From Hippasteria phrygiana (lineage: Eukaryota; Echinodermata; Asteroidea; Valvatida; Goniasteridae): 64,000 bases of DNA. The translations under genes and the position numbers were made by a program. Below the pieces are notes generated by a model, which saw only the letters and a list, made by a program, of their open reading frames with translations, was not told the DNA's origin and did no database searches. This document shows, piece after piece, positions 34,071 through 45,439 of the stretch. Location: NCBI GenBank assembly GCA_037893225.1, contig JAZGUH010000001.1, positions 620,001-684,000 of the forward strand, written 5' to 3'. The stretch's first letter is position 1. The number at the start of each line of letters is the position of its first letter.

Positions 34071-34270
34071 CTAATCCAAGGACAGCCATTTTCTTGGGTG
34101 GCACCAGGCTCGCGCGAGACGCGTTCAGATAGCATGCACGCGCTCCGAGCTTTTTCGACCAATACGGTCACCAAAATGCGCGCGCGCCTCGTCTTTAAGA
34201 ACGCGTGTGGCGTGTGGTTTGGTACTTAATGCCACCCAAAAATGGCTTCTAATTTAGTTCGCTGGATTAG
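34071..34270. repeat. 200-bp MITE in the homeobox intron
   Basis: Ends CTAATCCA / TGGATTAG and an inner pair GCCATTTT-TTGGGTGGCA / TGCCACCCAAAAATGGC. The interior is GC-rich (GCGCGC words). No coding capacity. Confidence 0.65.
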
Positions 34271-34584
34271 TCTTTTGTCAATGCATTTGTAAATGGCATT
34301 TGTATCGTTTTATCGAGTTATCTGTAGTAAAAGGACAAGTCATAATTTGAAATACAGCAGAACTTCTCCAGTGTGTCTGGTTGGTGTGTTGCTGATCAGT
34401 CATTCAGGTTTAAACTACAATTCCTTGGCCCCAAATTGCACCGATAGAGCTTATGACACAAGAAAATGCGAAAATTATCCTTTAAAACTGAAATCTGAAT
34501 TCGGGGATGGTCCTCTATATCATAAAAAAACACGACAAAAGTGACACACTAATTAATGGACTGTTGAAAGTGTATGAACCTTGT

Positions 34585-34665
34585 TGTTCCTGCTGCTGCT
34601 GTTTTTGTTGTTGTTCATGTTGTTGCTGTTTACTGATGTTGATGTTGACAATGTTGTTATTGTGG
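34585..34665. repeat. Trinucleotide (GTT/CTG)n tract
   Basis: Imperfect GTT/CTG/GTG triplets within the homeobox gene's second intron. A similar tract lies at 35728-35805, just beyond the exon 2 donor, where it makes a false poly-Gln extension of the ORF. Confidence 0.8.
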
Positions 34666-34858
34666 GTGCGTTGGGTATTCAAACCGTGGACGAAAAATGT
34701 TAGAGAACAAAAGAGAACAACATCGTCCGCGATTCCCAGCATACGTCCGCGATTGGGAGTGTGTACAAAACATATGGAGGTCTTCCGAAAAAGTTGAAGT
34801 ACAAACAAAAGAGGGACAATATAGGACGTCCACGTTTGAAGGTCTGTAAACGTTTGTA

Positions 34859-35275
34859 TGAGTGGGTTAGGCTATACGAGAGAGGACTTGGGACAATGGG
34901 GGATTAGGGATAACAATGACACCGAGGACTTGGGCCGAGTCCTCGGGAGAATTTCGTGTACAAACCTTATAGGAGCTGTTCGGAAAAAAGTTAAAGTACA
35001 AACAAAGGAACAAAAGAAGGGTTCCATTCATGGTCCTCAGTAGTATAGGAAAACGCACATGGGTGTGTGTGTGTGTTTGTTTTTGCATTCAATAGGGGAC
35101 CTTTAACAATAGAGGACAATAGGGTCCCCGATTGAGAAAGGTCCCCGTTTGAAAATCGTGTACAAAACCAATGAGGGCCCTTGCCAAAAAGTTTAAGTAT
35201 GAACAATAGGAGGACAATAGGAGGTCCCCGATTGTTTGCGTTTACTTGTGTGTACGTGTGTGTGTGTGTGTTTGT
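34859..35275 (+). repeat. Interspersed repeat with (GT)n, second copy
   Basis: 34859-35060 is the partner of 30009-30215. 35085-35240 repeats the phrases seen at 2893-3045, and both end in GT runs. Poly-G tracts follow at about 35297-35309 and 35640-35656. Confidence 0.8.
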
Positions 35276-35836
35276 TTGTTTGGGTTTTTTTTGCAGGGGG
35301 GGGGGGGGGCTGTTTAGCAATCAATCAGAAAAAAAACATGACTGAAGATCATGAAAAAAAAGAAAATTATTAAGAGTGTTTCAACCTCTTGCGATCACAA
35401 GTAGGCCTAAATATGTTTTTAAGGGATAATTTTAAATGTTAACGGAAACCAGAGAAAAGTTGCCATACAAAACTGCGGGGAAAACTGTTTCATTATGATA
35501 TTGATGATAATGTTGTCATGGGCGTAGTTTCTATTCTACAAGTGGGGGAGTGGTGATGAAATTCATCAGGAATTTGGCGTTAAATTTACATTTCTGTATT
35601 GGCTCCTAACCTTTTCCTTTAATTCTCCTCTATGTTGTCTGGGGGGGGGGGGGGGGATGGGCCTTTGGCCCATCCCCCGGTCAAAACATCGGGGAGACAT
35701 ATCCCCATCTCCCGAAATTTACGCTCTTGCATGTTGTTGTTGTTGTTGTTCGTTGTTGTTTGTTGTTCTTCTTGTTGCTTCTGCTGTTGTTGTTGTGTTA
35801 TTGTCGTCGTTATTTAAATCTCTGACGTGTCCTAAC

Positions 35837-36061
35837 CTGTACTGTTGGTCAAGCTGGGCTTTCTCTATTCTCTTGTCCTTGGCTCGGCGGTTCTGGAACC
35901 ATATCTTGATCTGTGTCTCTGTCAGGTTAAGTAACTCAGCTAGCTCTACTCGACGCATTCTCGTGATATACTCGGTACGATGGTATTCCATCTCTAGTTT
36001 GAGCGTCTGGTCGCTGGTGAACGTGGTGCGCTGTCTCCGCTGCCGGCTCTCCTTCCGACGT
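35837..36061 (-). CDS. Ro-like homeobox gene, exon 2 (homeodomain)
   Basis: Acceptor CCCCTCCACGCAGTCACACGCAG and donor TACAG|GTTAGG. It encodes a complete homeodomain: [20 protein letters not shown], then helix 2 ([11 protein letters not shown]) and the recognition helix [20 protein letters not shown], followed by KAQLDQQYR. Invariant W48, F49, N51 and R53 are present; residue 50 is Gln, as in Antp-class proteins that bind TAAT cores. [15 protein letters not shown] immediately after the homeodomain is the hallmark of the rough (Ro) family, first known from the Drosophila eye gene. The protein would be a nuclear transcription factor. Beyond the donor the frame reads on into CAA/CAG-type repeats, which I treat as intron. 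Confidence 0.9.
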
Positions 36062-37389
36062 CTGCGTGTGACTGCGTGGAGGGGAAATAGAGATGGACGG
36101 GAGTTTGGGTAAAATGTATTAAAGGTACTATATTGAAAATTAACGGATCAAGTCTTGGTGTTTTTGCCGTTTCGATTCTGCTCATTTTGGAGCATCGGTA
36201 TTGTTGAGAAAAAGAAATGACGTTTGAAAAAAGAAACAAAACAAAACAAAACAAAACAAAACACCTCCGAAAAACAAAAGCAGTTTATGTTCTTACACTG
36301 AATATGACGACACTTGTAATCGGTTTTGTCAGCAGTCCTTATTTGAAGGACGACTCACTCTGGCGAGCTACAAATGTTCAAATCAGTTTACTAAATAAAA
36401 AAATGTGCACAATAAATTGGGGGAACAATTGTTAAAAAAAACGAAAATCAAATCGTCATTTTGACTGGTCTTGTAATGTGCAATCTGATTTCAATAATAC
36501 GTGCTTCGGTTCACTTGTTTTTGTCATTGTAGAGGGACAGGGTTTTCTAAACGCTCAAATGATTACTGTTAACGATGTTTATGGTCTGAAATGTTTTAAA
36601 CAATAATTTTGCACAAAATAGCCATCAACTTAAAATGGAGCCAACTGGAGTCGCATCGTGATTACGTGTATTTGCTTAAGACGGTGTATAGGCCTAGTCT
36701 TCTTGCATCCTTGACACATCATTGTACATGTAGATGCTGAACCTGGCTGTGTTTAATGTTTTTTCATCTTATAAATATTCTTTTCATTTCGGCGTTTTAA
36801 AAGTGCTATTCATAAAAAAAGGTGCAATCACAACATATTTTGTGGTACCTTCAATTAATGATTAAATCCGGGATAGGTCAATCCTTTACGGCATCAAGGA
36901 AAGTCACTCATAGGATCTACCAAAGCATGTGCGGTGGTTATCATCCACGTTGAATTTCAAAACGAATATTTCCGAATCAGTGAATTATTGTATTGATCGT
37001 CAACAAAGGATATAATGTGCACCGCCACACCTGACAATATACTTTAATACAGATAATATCATCATAATATCTTAATAAAAAATAAACCAGAAGAAAAACT
37101 GACTTCACGTTGGTAACTTTATTGCCCTTTTTTAATGGAAATCGTCCAACACCAGGCTAAAAACCACAGTATGAATAGAGAGCTACAACAGAGGTGGTGG
37201 GGTTGGCCACATTTTAAGTTGCCAGCCCTACCACCCTTACGGTTTTCCTGGGCCCAGATCTAAATAGAGGATAAATCTTCAATACCAAAGAAATTATCCC
37301 AATTATCGGACAAATAGGCTCAGGCGGGGTAACTTCCACTGTTGGCGAGGCCAACTCTTCTCACCCAAGTTGTTACACAGAACAAAGCA

Positions 37390-37562
37390 AATTGAAAAGT
37401 GCGGGGCTTGAGCTCATCTACCTGCAACTGAGCTATTTTCCCTATGTTCGCGGTGTCCTTTTTTATTTTACAAAAAATCAGACGGTAACGTGCTGCTACA
37501 GTGATCTTACGGTCGCAAGTTCAAGCCCCGCTCTTGTCATTTTTTTGTTGCTCATTATAAAA
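37390..37562 (+). repeat. tRNA-like SINE remnant beside the exon 1 donor
   Basis: Contains GTCGCAAGTTCAAGCCCCGC (box-B-like) and a GTTGCTCATTATAAAATAAA tail. Related to 52305-52360 and, inverted, 54245-54325. It ends about 15 bp from the homeobox exon 1 donor. Confidence 0.55.
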
Positions 37563-37577
37563 TAAACTAAGATATAC

Positions 37578-37999
37578 TTGCATATGCTGTTGGAATTCCC
37601 GAATGATATAGTGGGCGATCTGTTACAATTTAAACTGGAAATTCCGGTGAGTTCACCGTAGCGCAAGGTGGCCACAGCCGCGCTGGAGGCCGAGGCAGCC
37701 GCGGCCGCCGTAGCCGAGTCAATCAGTTTGGAATACACGTGAAAGCTGCTACTTGAATGACTGTGTATCGACGGCACGGTCGCGGCACTGTCCACGCTAG
37801 GAGCCCGATGGTCCAGTATTGCTGGTTCTCGCTTTACCGGACTCTCGCGTCCGGGAGCTACAAGGGACTTGAACGCCGACAAACGGGGCTCCATGGCCAA
37901 CGAAAAATTGGTCCCGAGCAGTAGCGGGGACGACGAGGTTGGGTTGACGGGGGACGGGGGCGTCTTCCCCGGCGTCTCGCTCGCAGACGGACCCTCCAT
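37578..37999 (-). CDS. Ro-like homeobox gene, exon 1 (N-terminus)
   Basis: Starts at the first in-frame ATG (37999) and ends at donor GCAA|GTATAT (37578/37577). Phase 2 joins exon 2 as Lys. The full three-exon product would be 263 residues. N-terminal features: Pro/Ser-rich stretch (KTPPSPVNPTSSSPLLLGTN), a charged GRESPVKREPA segment, a poly-Ala/Ser helix (ATAAAAASASSAAVATLRYG), then the linker SPTISFGNSNSICK just before the RRKESR arm. The frame stays open upstream of the ATG to a TAG at 38054-38056 and includes FLDILKS, reminiscent of an Eh1-like repressor motif. If a further 5' exon is spliced in, that motif would belong to the protein. The region is GC-rich, unlike its surroundings. Confidence 0.75.
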
Positions 38000-38056
38000 C
38001 TTGGAGTTTTCCTCACGAGATTTAAGGATATCCAAAAACGGTCGCCTTGTAAACTA

Positions 38057-39319
38057 AGCCGCGTACGGTCGGGCCCAGCAGATCTGCACACTCACTGCTG
38101 AGCATATGAGGGAAAACGTGTTTGACAATTTGTACTAACTCCGTGTAATTTGTTCGCTCGCCCCTCTGCCACGCCCTCCGTTTTCAACGTAATCATCGGT
38201 CATGATATAATTACGCGACGGGGGAAAAAATCTGAATAGCTGCATTAGGGCAGTAATTGATACAAACTGGCCGTCCGGGTGTGACTGACAGCTCGACGCG
38301 TGTCAACTCGCGCTCCCATTGGTGCAAAGTGCATCCGGCGCTCGGAACTGATTTGCATACTAAATAGGAAGGGCAGGTGTCTTTTTGGCCGGAGCTTAAT
38401 GACATTTTTTGGTTGCAGAGGTTGTTTTCATAGTCATTGGGCTTGTGTTCGAGTACGGGAAGCGAACAAAAAAAGAAATAAAGAAAAAAAAGAGTTATTT
38501 CGCCCGTGCCTGATTCGCCGGAAGTGCTTAGGCCGCGATAAATGCATGGGACCATCCAGGCCCGATGAACGATGTTTTTAGTCGTCAGTCTGTAAGAAAC
38601 ACACTTCAGTTTTAGGCATTAGAGTCTTGCTACGTGAAGGATAAACTAAAAGTAAAACTGCATTGTAAATGATTGAAAAACCCAGAACCCAAATGTTTTC
38701 GCGTACATTTTAGTGATATTTTTCCCAAAATATTGTTAAGCCTATGCGGGGACAATCAAAATATCTGAACCAAAAATTTCAATCTTTCAATCTGTATACA
38801 TGTAGATGTAAAATCCTAATTAATAAGCTTTCTTTTAAGTTTTAGTACAAAATAAAATCAGAAAAACATTACGTGCAGAAATTCTAAACTAAATATGGGG
38901 ATTAATATTTGGGTTCAGATCTTTGTGGACTCCTCTGTATTTAAAGAGAACTCGTACAACGGATCGACAATATTTTATTAAAGGATCCCTCGGAAAAAAA
39001 AGTCTAACCAGTTCACCTATGATACAGGTTATGAAACCTGGTTTGTCATTGACGTCCGTATATATATCCGGTTGAATTTAAGGCATATATTATGTCTCTG
39101 TCTTATTTTGTTTGCTGCAAAGTTTCTCTACCGAGATTTAAAGGTTTGGTGATCACTCTGTCACCATAAGTTCAGTCCTTGTGCATGTAAGGTCTGGTTT
39201 TGGGGTGTCTGACCCGTTGATTGGCTATGTAGGGGCGTATTTGGCGACATGATGCCATAATTTGCTTGTTTTTTATTTATTTGTAGAAACTGTTTGACAA
39301 GCGCCACCCCTTCACAACT
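38057..39319. other. 5' flank of the homeobox gene
   Basis: Contains CpG-rich sequence next to exon 1 (38060-38350) that is a reasonable promoter region, with no convincing TATA box. The rest is AT-rich and unassigned. Confidence 0.4.
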
Positions 39320-39560
39320 GGGGCCAATTTCATAGAGCTGCTTAAGCTAACAAAATGCTTGAGCACAAAACCACTTGCTTAATAAAATCAGGTTACCAGT
39401 CAAAACTCCATTGATGTATGTTGCTTGTGACTGGTATTTAGCTGTTGTTTGCTTAGTATAACAATCACATGGAGTGTTGGCTGGTAACCTGATTTTATTA
39501 AGCAATGTTTTTGTGCTTAAGCAATTTTGTTTGCTTAAGCAGCTCTATGAAATTGGCCCC
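39320..39560. repeat. MITE with GGGGCCAATTTCATAGAGCT ends
   Basis: Terminal inverted repeats of about 28 bp (GGGGCCAATTTCATAGAGCT followed by GCTTAAGC). Internal inverted words AATCAGGTTACCAG / CTGGTAACCTGATT. A shorter relative is at 48800-48902. Confidence 0.85.
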
Positions 39561-39829
39561 TTATTTTAACCCTCTTTCCCCACATTTTTTCAAAAAACTT
39601 TTAAGGGGAAAATGTGTCACTTTTTACCAGGGGGAAAATGAAATTTAATCTCCCCCACTCACCCATCATACACCACTGGGATTAAGACCTGGATGTACCA
39701 CTGAGGTATGGTTTTGTGTGTCTTTCAAACGAATAACTTGTTTTGCTGGGCTATTATCAGAAATGAAATATTAATGCTCTTAATTTGGCTTGTTATTTCA
39801 CCCATGTGGAGCACCACTCTAATAAAGAT

Positions 39830-40300
39830 CTGACAAGCACATAAACAACGACGACTCGAGATGGTTAGATGCAAAAATCACAAGTGTCACTGTCTCCTTC
39901 GCCTCTATTAACGAACTGAAATGGCTGGAAGACATAGCATTAGACAGCGCAATGTGTTTTCTGACTGGGTGAGCTTCAATAAAGGACGCTTGTAGTATAT
40001 CGACCGACAGGAAACGGGAAAGGCTGCACGGCATGCATGCACCATGCGCGCGCGATGTTGTTCCGGGCCAGCCAGCCTCGCCTTTTGCGAAGCGGGGCCG
40101 TGCACGGGACTCCCCAGGCCTGGCCGATGCCTGCAAGAAAGTACGCTGGCTCGGCGGGGCCCGGGACATCGTCATCAACGCTCGCGCCAGGTGTTTTTTC
40201 GTCGTTCGCGCCTGAAATTCCCCGTCCATCAGCCCGAGAGGAGGAAACGAGAGGTAATTTCATTACAGACCAATAAAATAAAGCCATCGATTTTGCCTTA
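39830..40300. promoter_or_regulatory. Candidate regulatory island upstream of the homeobox gene
   Basis: A GC-rich, apparently single-copy block about 1.8-2.3 kb upstream of exon 1, with CAATAAAG near 39972 and ACCAATAAAATAAAG near 40270 flanking a CpG-rich centre. Open frames occur on both strands because of base composition; none resembles a known protein. The role is inferred from position and composition only. Confidence 0.3.
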
Positions 40301-41129
40301 AATTTTGGCTCTCTCCCTCCATTATATGGCTCAACTGTACGGTTTAAGCGCATTGACTGCGCGAACGCTTCAGGCAGTAAATTACTATTGGAGGATACAA
40401 GCAAAATAGCTCCCAGTAGCCTTCCTGACCAGCAGTCAAAGAAGCCTTTCTGATACAAACTGATTCATTGTGCATATAAACCATTGTCCGCGTAATAAGA
40501 TTAGTCATTTATAACCCAAGCCCTCATCATTTATGCAGGTAAATTGTGAACGGTTGATTTAAAGTACAAGAGTTGAAGCACAAGGAAATTTCCTCATAAA
40601 ACTATAAACGCGCAGTGATTACAAACCGTACTGACGCATGACCAAGCCAAAATACAAAATCCGATATATAACGGTATATAACGCTCATCCGGTATTTACC
40701 GCTCAAAACTTTGAAATGAAAATTATACTTTTGATTTTTAAATGAAAATTATACTTTTGAATCTGTAGAAGAAACAAATATCCTAACCAGTTGCTTAAAA
40801 GAAAGTCATATAATTTCAAAGACAACACAAAGAAAACTACATGCAAATACAAGACTCTGGGTGAAAGTATAAAAAAATAACAAAAGGAAACCATGACATT
40901 GCGAGATTTGCTCGCTCTATTCGACGTGCTTGAAAAACCCCCCTCTGTGTGAATTCATGGAGGTTATTCATCAGCAGTCGAGATAAAGCCAATCCGTCAA
41001 GCTAAAATAATGACGTCAATAATCATTAGATATGAGCAGTAGTGTCCAGGGCATGCGATCGATAGGACAATCTCTGCATTTGGGTGCAGAGTGAAATACG
41101 GTGCCAGCATCATGGAGTTATAATTATTA
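40301..41129. other. Stretch with nothing recognised
   Basis: AT-rich. A short internal duplication of TTGAAATGAAAATTATACTT-like sequence near 40715-40760. No gene. Confidence 0.35.
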
Positions 41130-41600
41130 AAGGTATAGTGTACACGATTGGTATCCTCCAATTATTTGTTTACTGAATTATTACGAAATACCTTACTAGA
41201 CTGTAAAGTTAACAGTAGTCTCAATCATCCTGTGAAATGATGGCATAGGTGTGCTGTCGTTGTCAAGAAAAATGTATATCGTTTTCCAACGATTTCCAGC
41301 TGGAAATCGTTGGAAAACTGCGTAGCTAATGGCTACCCGGACGAGTGGCGCGCCCCGGACATCGACATGGTGGCATCATCGGTACGCGTCACGCGTCTAG
41401 GTAGCCACGTGCGCCTTAACTAAAGGCTATAATCCGCCCGACGGTTGAAAACTAGCGCCGTTTTTCTCTCCTTTTTTTTCGCCATCCAACAAACGCAAAA
41501 CTTTGAACAGGTCAGTGGAACAATATTTCCTATAAAATACTAACCCCCAAATCCGCCCATTTCTGAAAATTGCAACAAAGACCCAATCATGTACACTACA
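41130..41600 (-). repeat. Palindromic-core repeat family, copy E
   Basis: The core near 41287-41314 is a perfect inverted repeat with arms CCAACGAT/ATCGTTGG but centre TTCCAGCTGGAA, different from copies A and B. About 90 bp of GC-rich sequence bounded by GGCTACC/GGTAGCC (41329-41405) is inserted next to it. Confidence 0.7.
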
Positions 41601-42310
41601 TTTTAAAGGAGTGAAACCATGCAATATCGGGCACGTTGCTGAAACAATGACCTTCATTGCACCACCGTGTTCTCTGTTTACGCGGTTTCCGAATAACGAC
41701 CATTATATCAAGGGTTCACACTCGAATCATAATATAACGGTGTATCATCAAAGTTCTTTGCAGGCCTAAAATCATTACGGGTGACTTTTTATAAATCGGT
41801 TGTCGTTTCGTTTTGTCGTTCGTTACTTTTGAGGTCTTCGCACAGCATTTGCACCCCGCATTTTGTACACAGCGCCCGCCAGTGTTTACAGATAATTCGG
41901 TAGTGACCATCGTGGCCTTTGTGCGAAACGTGCTAAAAATCGCAAAGCTATGAGTCCAAACAATTAGCGAGCGAGGTCAACAATGAATATCGACCGCGAT
42001 GAGTGCAGCACAAGACAATTTAAAAAACGTCTCCGGGTTTTGTTTACTCGTTATATATTGCACCCGCGAGTCATCGTTCGAACTTCGCGATAAACCGGCT
42101 AATTTTATACATAATATTATTGAAAGAATAAATCTAAAATATTTAAAATTAATGCGTATTTCTGTTGATCTAGGCCTATATATATATACAACATCTGATC
42201 GTATTTTCCCCAGTAAAATCAGAATAAATTGAATTCTACTTCGTCGTATTTCCACGATTTTGCCTGCCCATGTACACATTTCGTGTATAGCGTATTCATG
42301 TTGACCAAGG
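41601..42310. other. Stretch with nothing recognised
   Basis: AT-rich, no supportable gene. Confidence 0.35.
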
Positions 42311-42607
42311 CCGGATCCAGAACACAATTTTTTTGGGGGGCGGGGGGGGGGGGGGGGGTGCCAAAAAATTGTTTTCCTCGAAAAAGGGGTCCCAAAAAAC
42401 ACAAAACTTGCACAAATCACAGATAAAACGGAGGGTTTTTGCTTCCCTTTCTTTCACTTTTTATTTTATTTTGTATGTCCGGGTGTACGCAGTGGCTGCC
42501 TTTTTGCGACGCCAGTTAAAACAAATACAAAATGTGTTTGTTTTTTTGGTGGCCATGGCCCCCTTTGGCCCCCCTTTGCCACCCCCCCCCCCCCCCCCCG
42601 ATCCGCC
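42311..42607. repeat. TIR-like element with poly-G and poly-C runs
   Basis: Left GGCCGGATCCAG next to poly-G (about 42334-42358); right poly-C (about 42581-42599) next to GATCCGCCG. Same design as 690-880. Confidence 0.5.
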
Positions 42608-43177
42608 GTTGATGTTGACTACACACACAAAATTGACAGATCAGAAATGACTCGTCTGACGAATGACGCAAATTTTCGACAAATAATTACGCTAATATGG
42701 TATGTTATGTATAATCCTCAATACATAAGCTTCCTAGACAACTATTTTATTAATTACCACTTGAGTGAACGTGGTAAAAAACAAGCAATATTTTCTTACT
42801 TTCGCGAAACCGCAAATTGATACAACGCACGCTATTTTTATCCAGTTGTCTAGGCGGCCCCGTATTTTCGCCGAAATCTTCAGATCAAGCATTCCGATAG
42901 GTAAAACCGTAATACGCTGACATTGCGAAAAAGTGTTATTTTTCACGACCTTGTCTTTTCACGGCGTTCGGTAGCTAGGGAGTCAGCTAGATTTAACACG
43001 ACGGCATCGTGTAGATTCTGATTGCCGGCCAATCAGCGATGCGTATACTTTGTGGAGGCGCTGTGGGACAGTGTGCAGAGTGAATGGACAGTGTATAATG
43101 TACAGTGTGATCAAATATGCAACGGACACAAAACGTAATTTTCAGCAGCAAGCTTTTGACTAACGGTTGGACACCTG

Positions 43178-44428
43178 GGCCGATATGCATAAAACCTTAC
43201 TAACTTAGCAGCCAACTAGGGCGTAGTTAGCTGCTAAATCGCTAGTTACCTTCTCTGGAGTTGATTACTAAATTCTTATTCATAAAACCTTTTTAGGAAT
43301 ATTGCTAGCTAGTTGCATACTATAAAATGCTAATTGCATGCTAGAGTCACTGGGAATGGTGGAGATGTCAAATACAATAGGATGACTGGGAATGGTTCAG
43401 ATGTAAAATACAATATGGTGACTGGCTATACTATTTTACTACTTGTCCAGTATTAAGATACATTTTCATACAAAACATGACAGTATAGACTTACCTATTT
43501 TATATAGATTAAACCTGATTTTAGTAAATTTGGAATGGCTTCTAAAAGTCAAAGGAAAGCTAATTACTCGCCTGATGGAAACTTGTTGGCTGAACACCAA
43601 GCCACTATTGATGTCAAACATAAGGATTCAGGAACAAATCAGAAAAAGGTGGAGGTATGGGAGAACATTCTTAACCAGCATTGCGCTACTGAGATTCTCC
43701 CACAAGTTGAGCGATCGTAAGACGATCTGAAATCAAGATTGTCAAAGCTCAAATCTGAGTCGCAGGAGTGTCTCCAAAGCATGAACAAATCAAGGAAGAC
43801 GACAGGGGCAGGACAGCCATCCAAGGAACCCACTGTTGCCCAACAACAAATTCTTGATTTGTGTGAGGACACGCCCGGTTTTCAAGGGTTGATGGAAGTC
43901 GAGTCCGCTGGAGTGAAAAAATTCAGAGGAAGTGTCTTGTTATAATATGGGTGAGTTTATTCTTTATTTGTCATATCAAAAATTATGTTATGGTTTCACA
44001 TTCCTTTCAACAAAAAGATGAATTAGCTTTTTTTAATCCGACTCTTATCTTCATTTCTAATTTACATTTAATATTTTTACAGGACATGACGTCAAAGAGC
44101 TGTCAGAAGTGGATGAATGTAGATGAAGCAACTCCGTCAACATCTAAATATTTAAGAGCGTTGTAGTCCAGCATCAAAGAAGTTAAAGCTGCAGCAGAAA
44201 TCTTTTGAGAAACTTGTTGACATTGAAATAGTGTCTACTGGTTGCTATAGTTGCTTTCTAGTCATTTAGAGTTACCCAAGATCAACTCTAACTTTAGCAA
44301 GCAACTTAGAATATAACTAAGCTAAGCGAGGTTTTATGAATAACATTTAGTAATCAACTACGCTTAGCAGGCAACCAAGGACCATTTAGTAGCCAACTAG
44401 GCCTAGCAGGGTTTTATGCATATCGGCC
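43178..44428 (+). mobile_element. Harbinger-type element carrying only a Myb/SANT-like gene
   Basis: 1251 bp with long inverted ends (GGCCGATATGCATAAAAC, then an imperfect ~150-bp extension with TAGCAGCCAACTAG and TTGATTACTAAAT on both sides). Flanked by a 3-bp direct repeat CTG (43175-43177 and 44429-44431). A 3-bp duplication and a Myb-like accessory gene fit PIF/Harbinger elements. No DDE transposase ORF is inside. Confidence 0.7.
43535..43945 (+). pseudogene. Harbinger Myb/SANT-like accessory protein, interrupted
   Basis: ATG at 43535 (MASKSQRKANYSPDGNLLAE). The frame has one TAA at 43718-43720 and then continues in the same frame to 43945. Visible: a trihelix/Myb-SANT-like segment with KDSGTNQKKVEVWENILNQ, then LKSRLSKLKSESQE and a KSRKTTGAGQPSKEPT linker, then QQQILDLCEDTPGFQGL. 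In PIF/Harbinger elements a Myb-like protein escorts the transposase to the nucleus and to DNA. A downstream segment with a possible intron (ATGG|GTGAGT at 43949; TTTTTACAG before 44092) may be the last exon. The single in-frame stop suggests recent loss. Confidence 0.55.
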
Positions 44429-44464
44429 CTGAACATTTTATTTAGCAACTGACGCAGTATAGTT

Positions 44465-44548
44465 CCGAGTACATTTGACTCCAAAATGAGACATCAATGC
44501 GTAAAGTCGTAAACTTGGCGGTTTATGTGTCATTCTGGAGTCAAATAT
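44465..44548. repeat. Hairpin MITE, second copy
   Basis: Arms TTTGACTCCAAAATGAGAC and GTCATTCTGGAGTCAAA. Same family as 30263-30340, divergent in the loop. Confidence 0.7.
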
Positions 44549-45161
44549 TCTTAGAATTCCCCGAACAAACTGCAGCACCCAGTTTTCAGCTGCAGTCAAA
44601 CTACTAATGCGTGATGATCGATAGCAATGCCTTCTGCACAATTATGGCACACCGACCGATAGAGCTAGAGTTGGTGGTAGAGGGTGCAAGTCTCGCATCT
44701 TCCCGATCATTTTTCATCATTTATTAGAGTACAGAAGCACATTGTTAATTTAGTTGTAGAACGAATGAAAAATGCCCGGCAGTTGTTGGTCTTTATGGGA
44801 AACTTCAGCGTATTTGATGTGGAACTGCTGACCTCCAGCAGGTCACGGGCGAAAATCTATCCAATCAGAGCTCAAAGCTGATAAGACGTTCCCAGCTCCC
44901 TGTTTGGCGCGGTGGGTACGAGCGAAAAGGACCGGTATTAAATTGCAATGCCTAGTTGCACATTGATGAAATTTGCGTGATCTATTCACAATAGCCGTGA
45001 CATAATTCTGGTAAAATCAATTTTGGGCACACATATTCTATTTCTGATAAAATTGACTTTAATATAAAAAACAAATGCGTGTTTTTTTACTCACCATGTA
45101 CAGTACTACAATAATCTAAAGATGGCATAAGCTAACAAAAAGAGAGTGGAGGCTGCTTTAC

Positions 45162-45405
45162 AGCAGCGTAGCCAGAGCTGTCTCCATGGGGGGGGGGGGG
45201 GGGGCGAGTAGGGGGGGGGGGGGGTGCTGGTTGTTACAGTGGGGGACGCTCACAGTGTTTTTCCTTTATAATACTATTATTTTCTGCGTTTGCGAAAGTT
45301 TCAGTGGGGGCGACTGGGGGGGGGGGCGACGATTTTGTATGGGGGAGGGGGGGCGTGCGCCCCCTTCCCAAGCCCCCCCCCCCCCTTAGCTACGCCGCCG
45401 CTGCT
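45162..45405. repeat. G-tract element with GCAGCGTAGC ends
   Basis: Imperfect inverted ends (AGCAGCGTAGCCAGAGC / TTAGCTACGCCGCCGCTGCT) and several long G and C runs. The ORF seen here is low-complexity. Confidence 0.5.
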
Positions 45406-45439
45406 TTGGGGAACCTAGTCGCGGATTCTATTTAGCATA

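Noticed and set aside
35719..35836. Poly-Gln/Asn extension of the homeodomain exon
   Set aside because: It begins after a strong donor (TACAG|GTTAGG), is a trinucleotide repeat, and exon 3 at 33987 joins in phase instead.
39976..40458. 160-residue minus-strand ORF upstream of the homeobox gene
   Set aside because: Other frames are equally open because of high GC; no known motif and no splice evidence.
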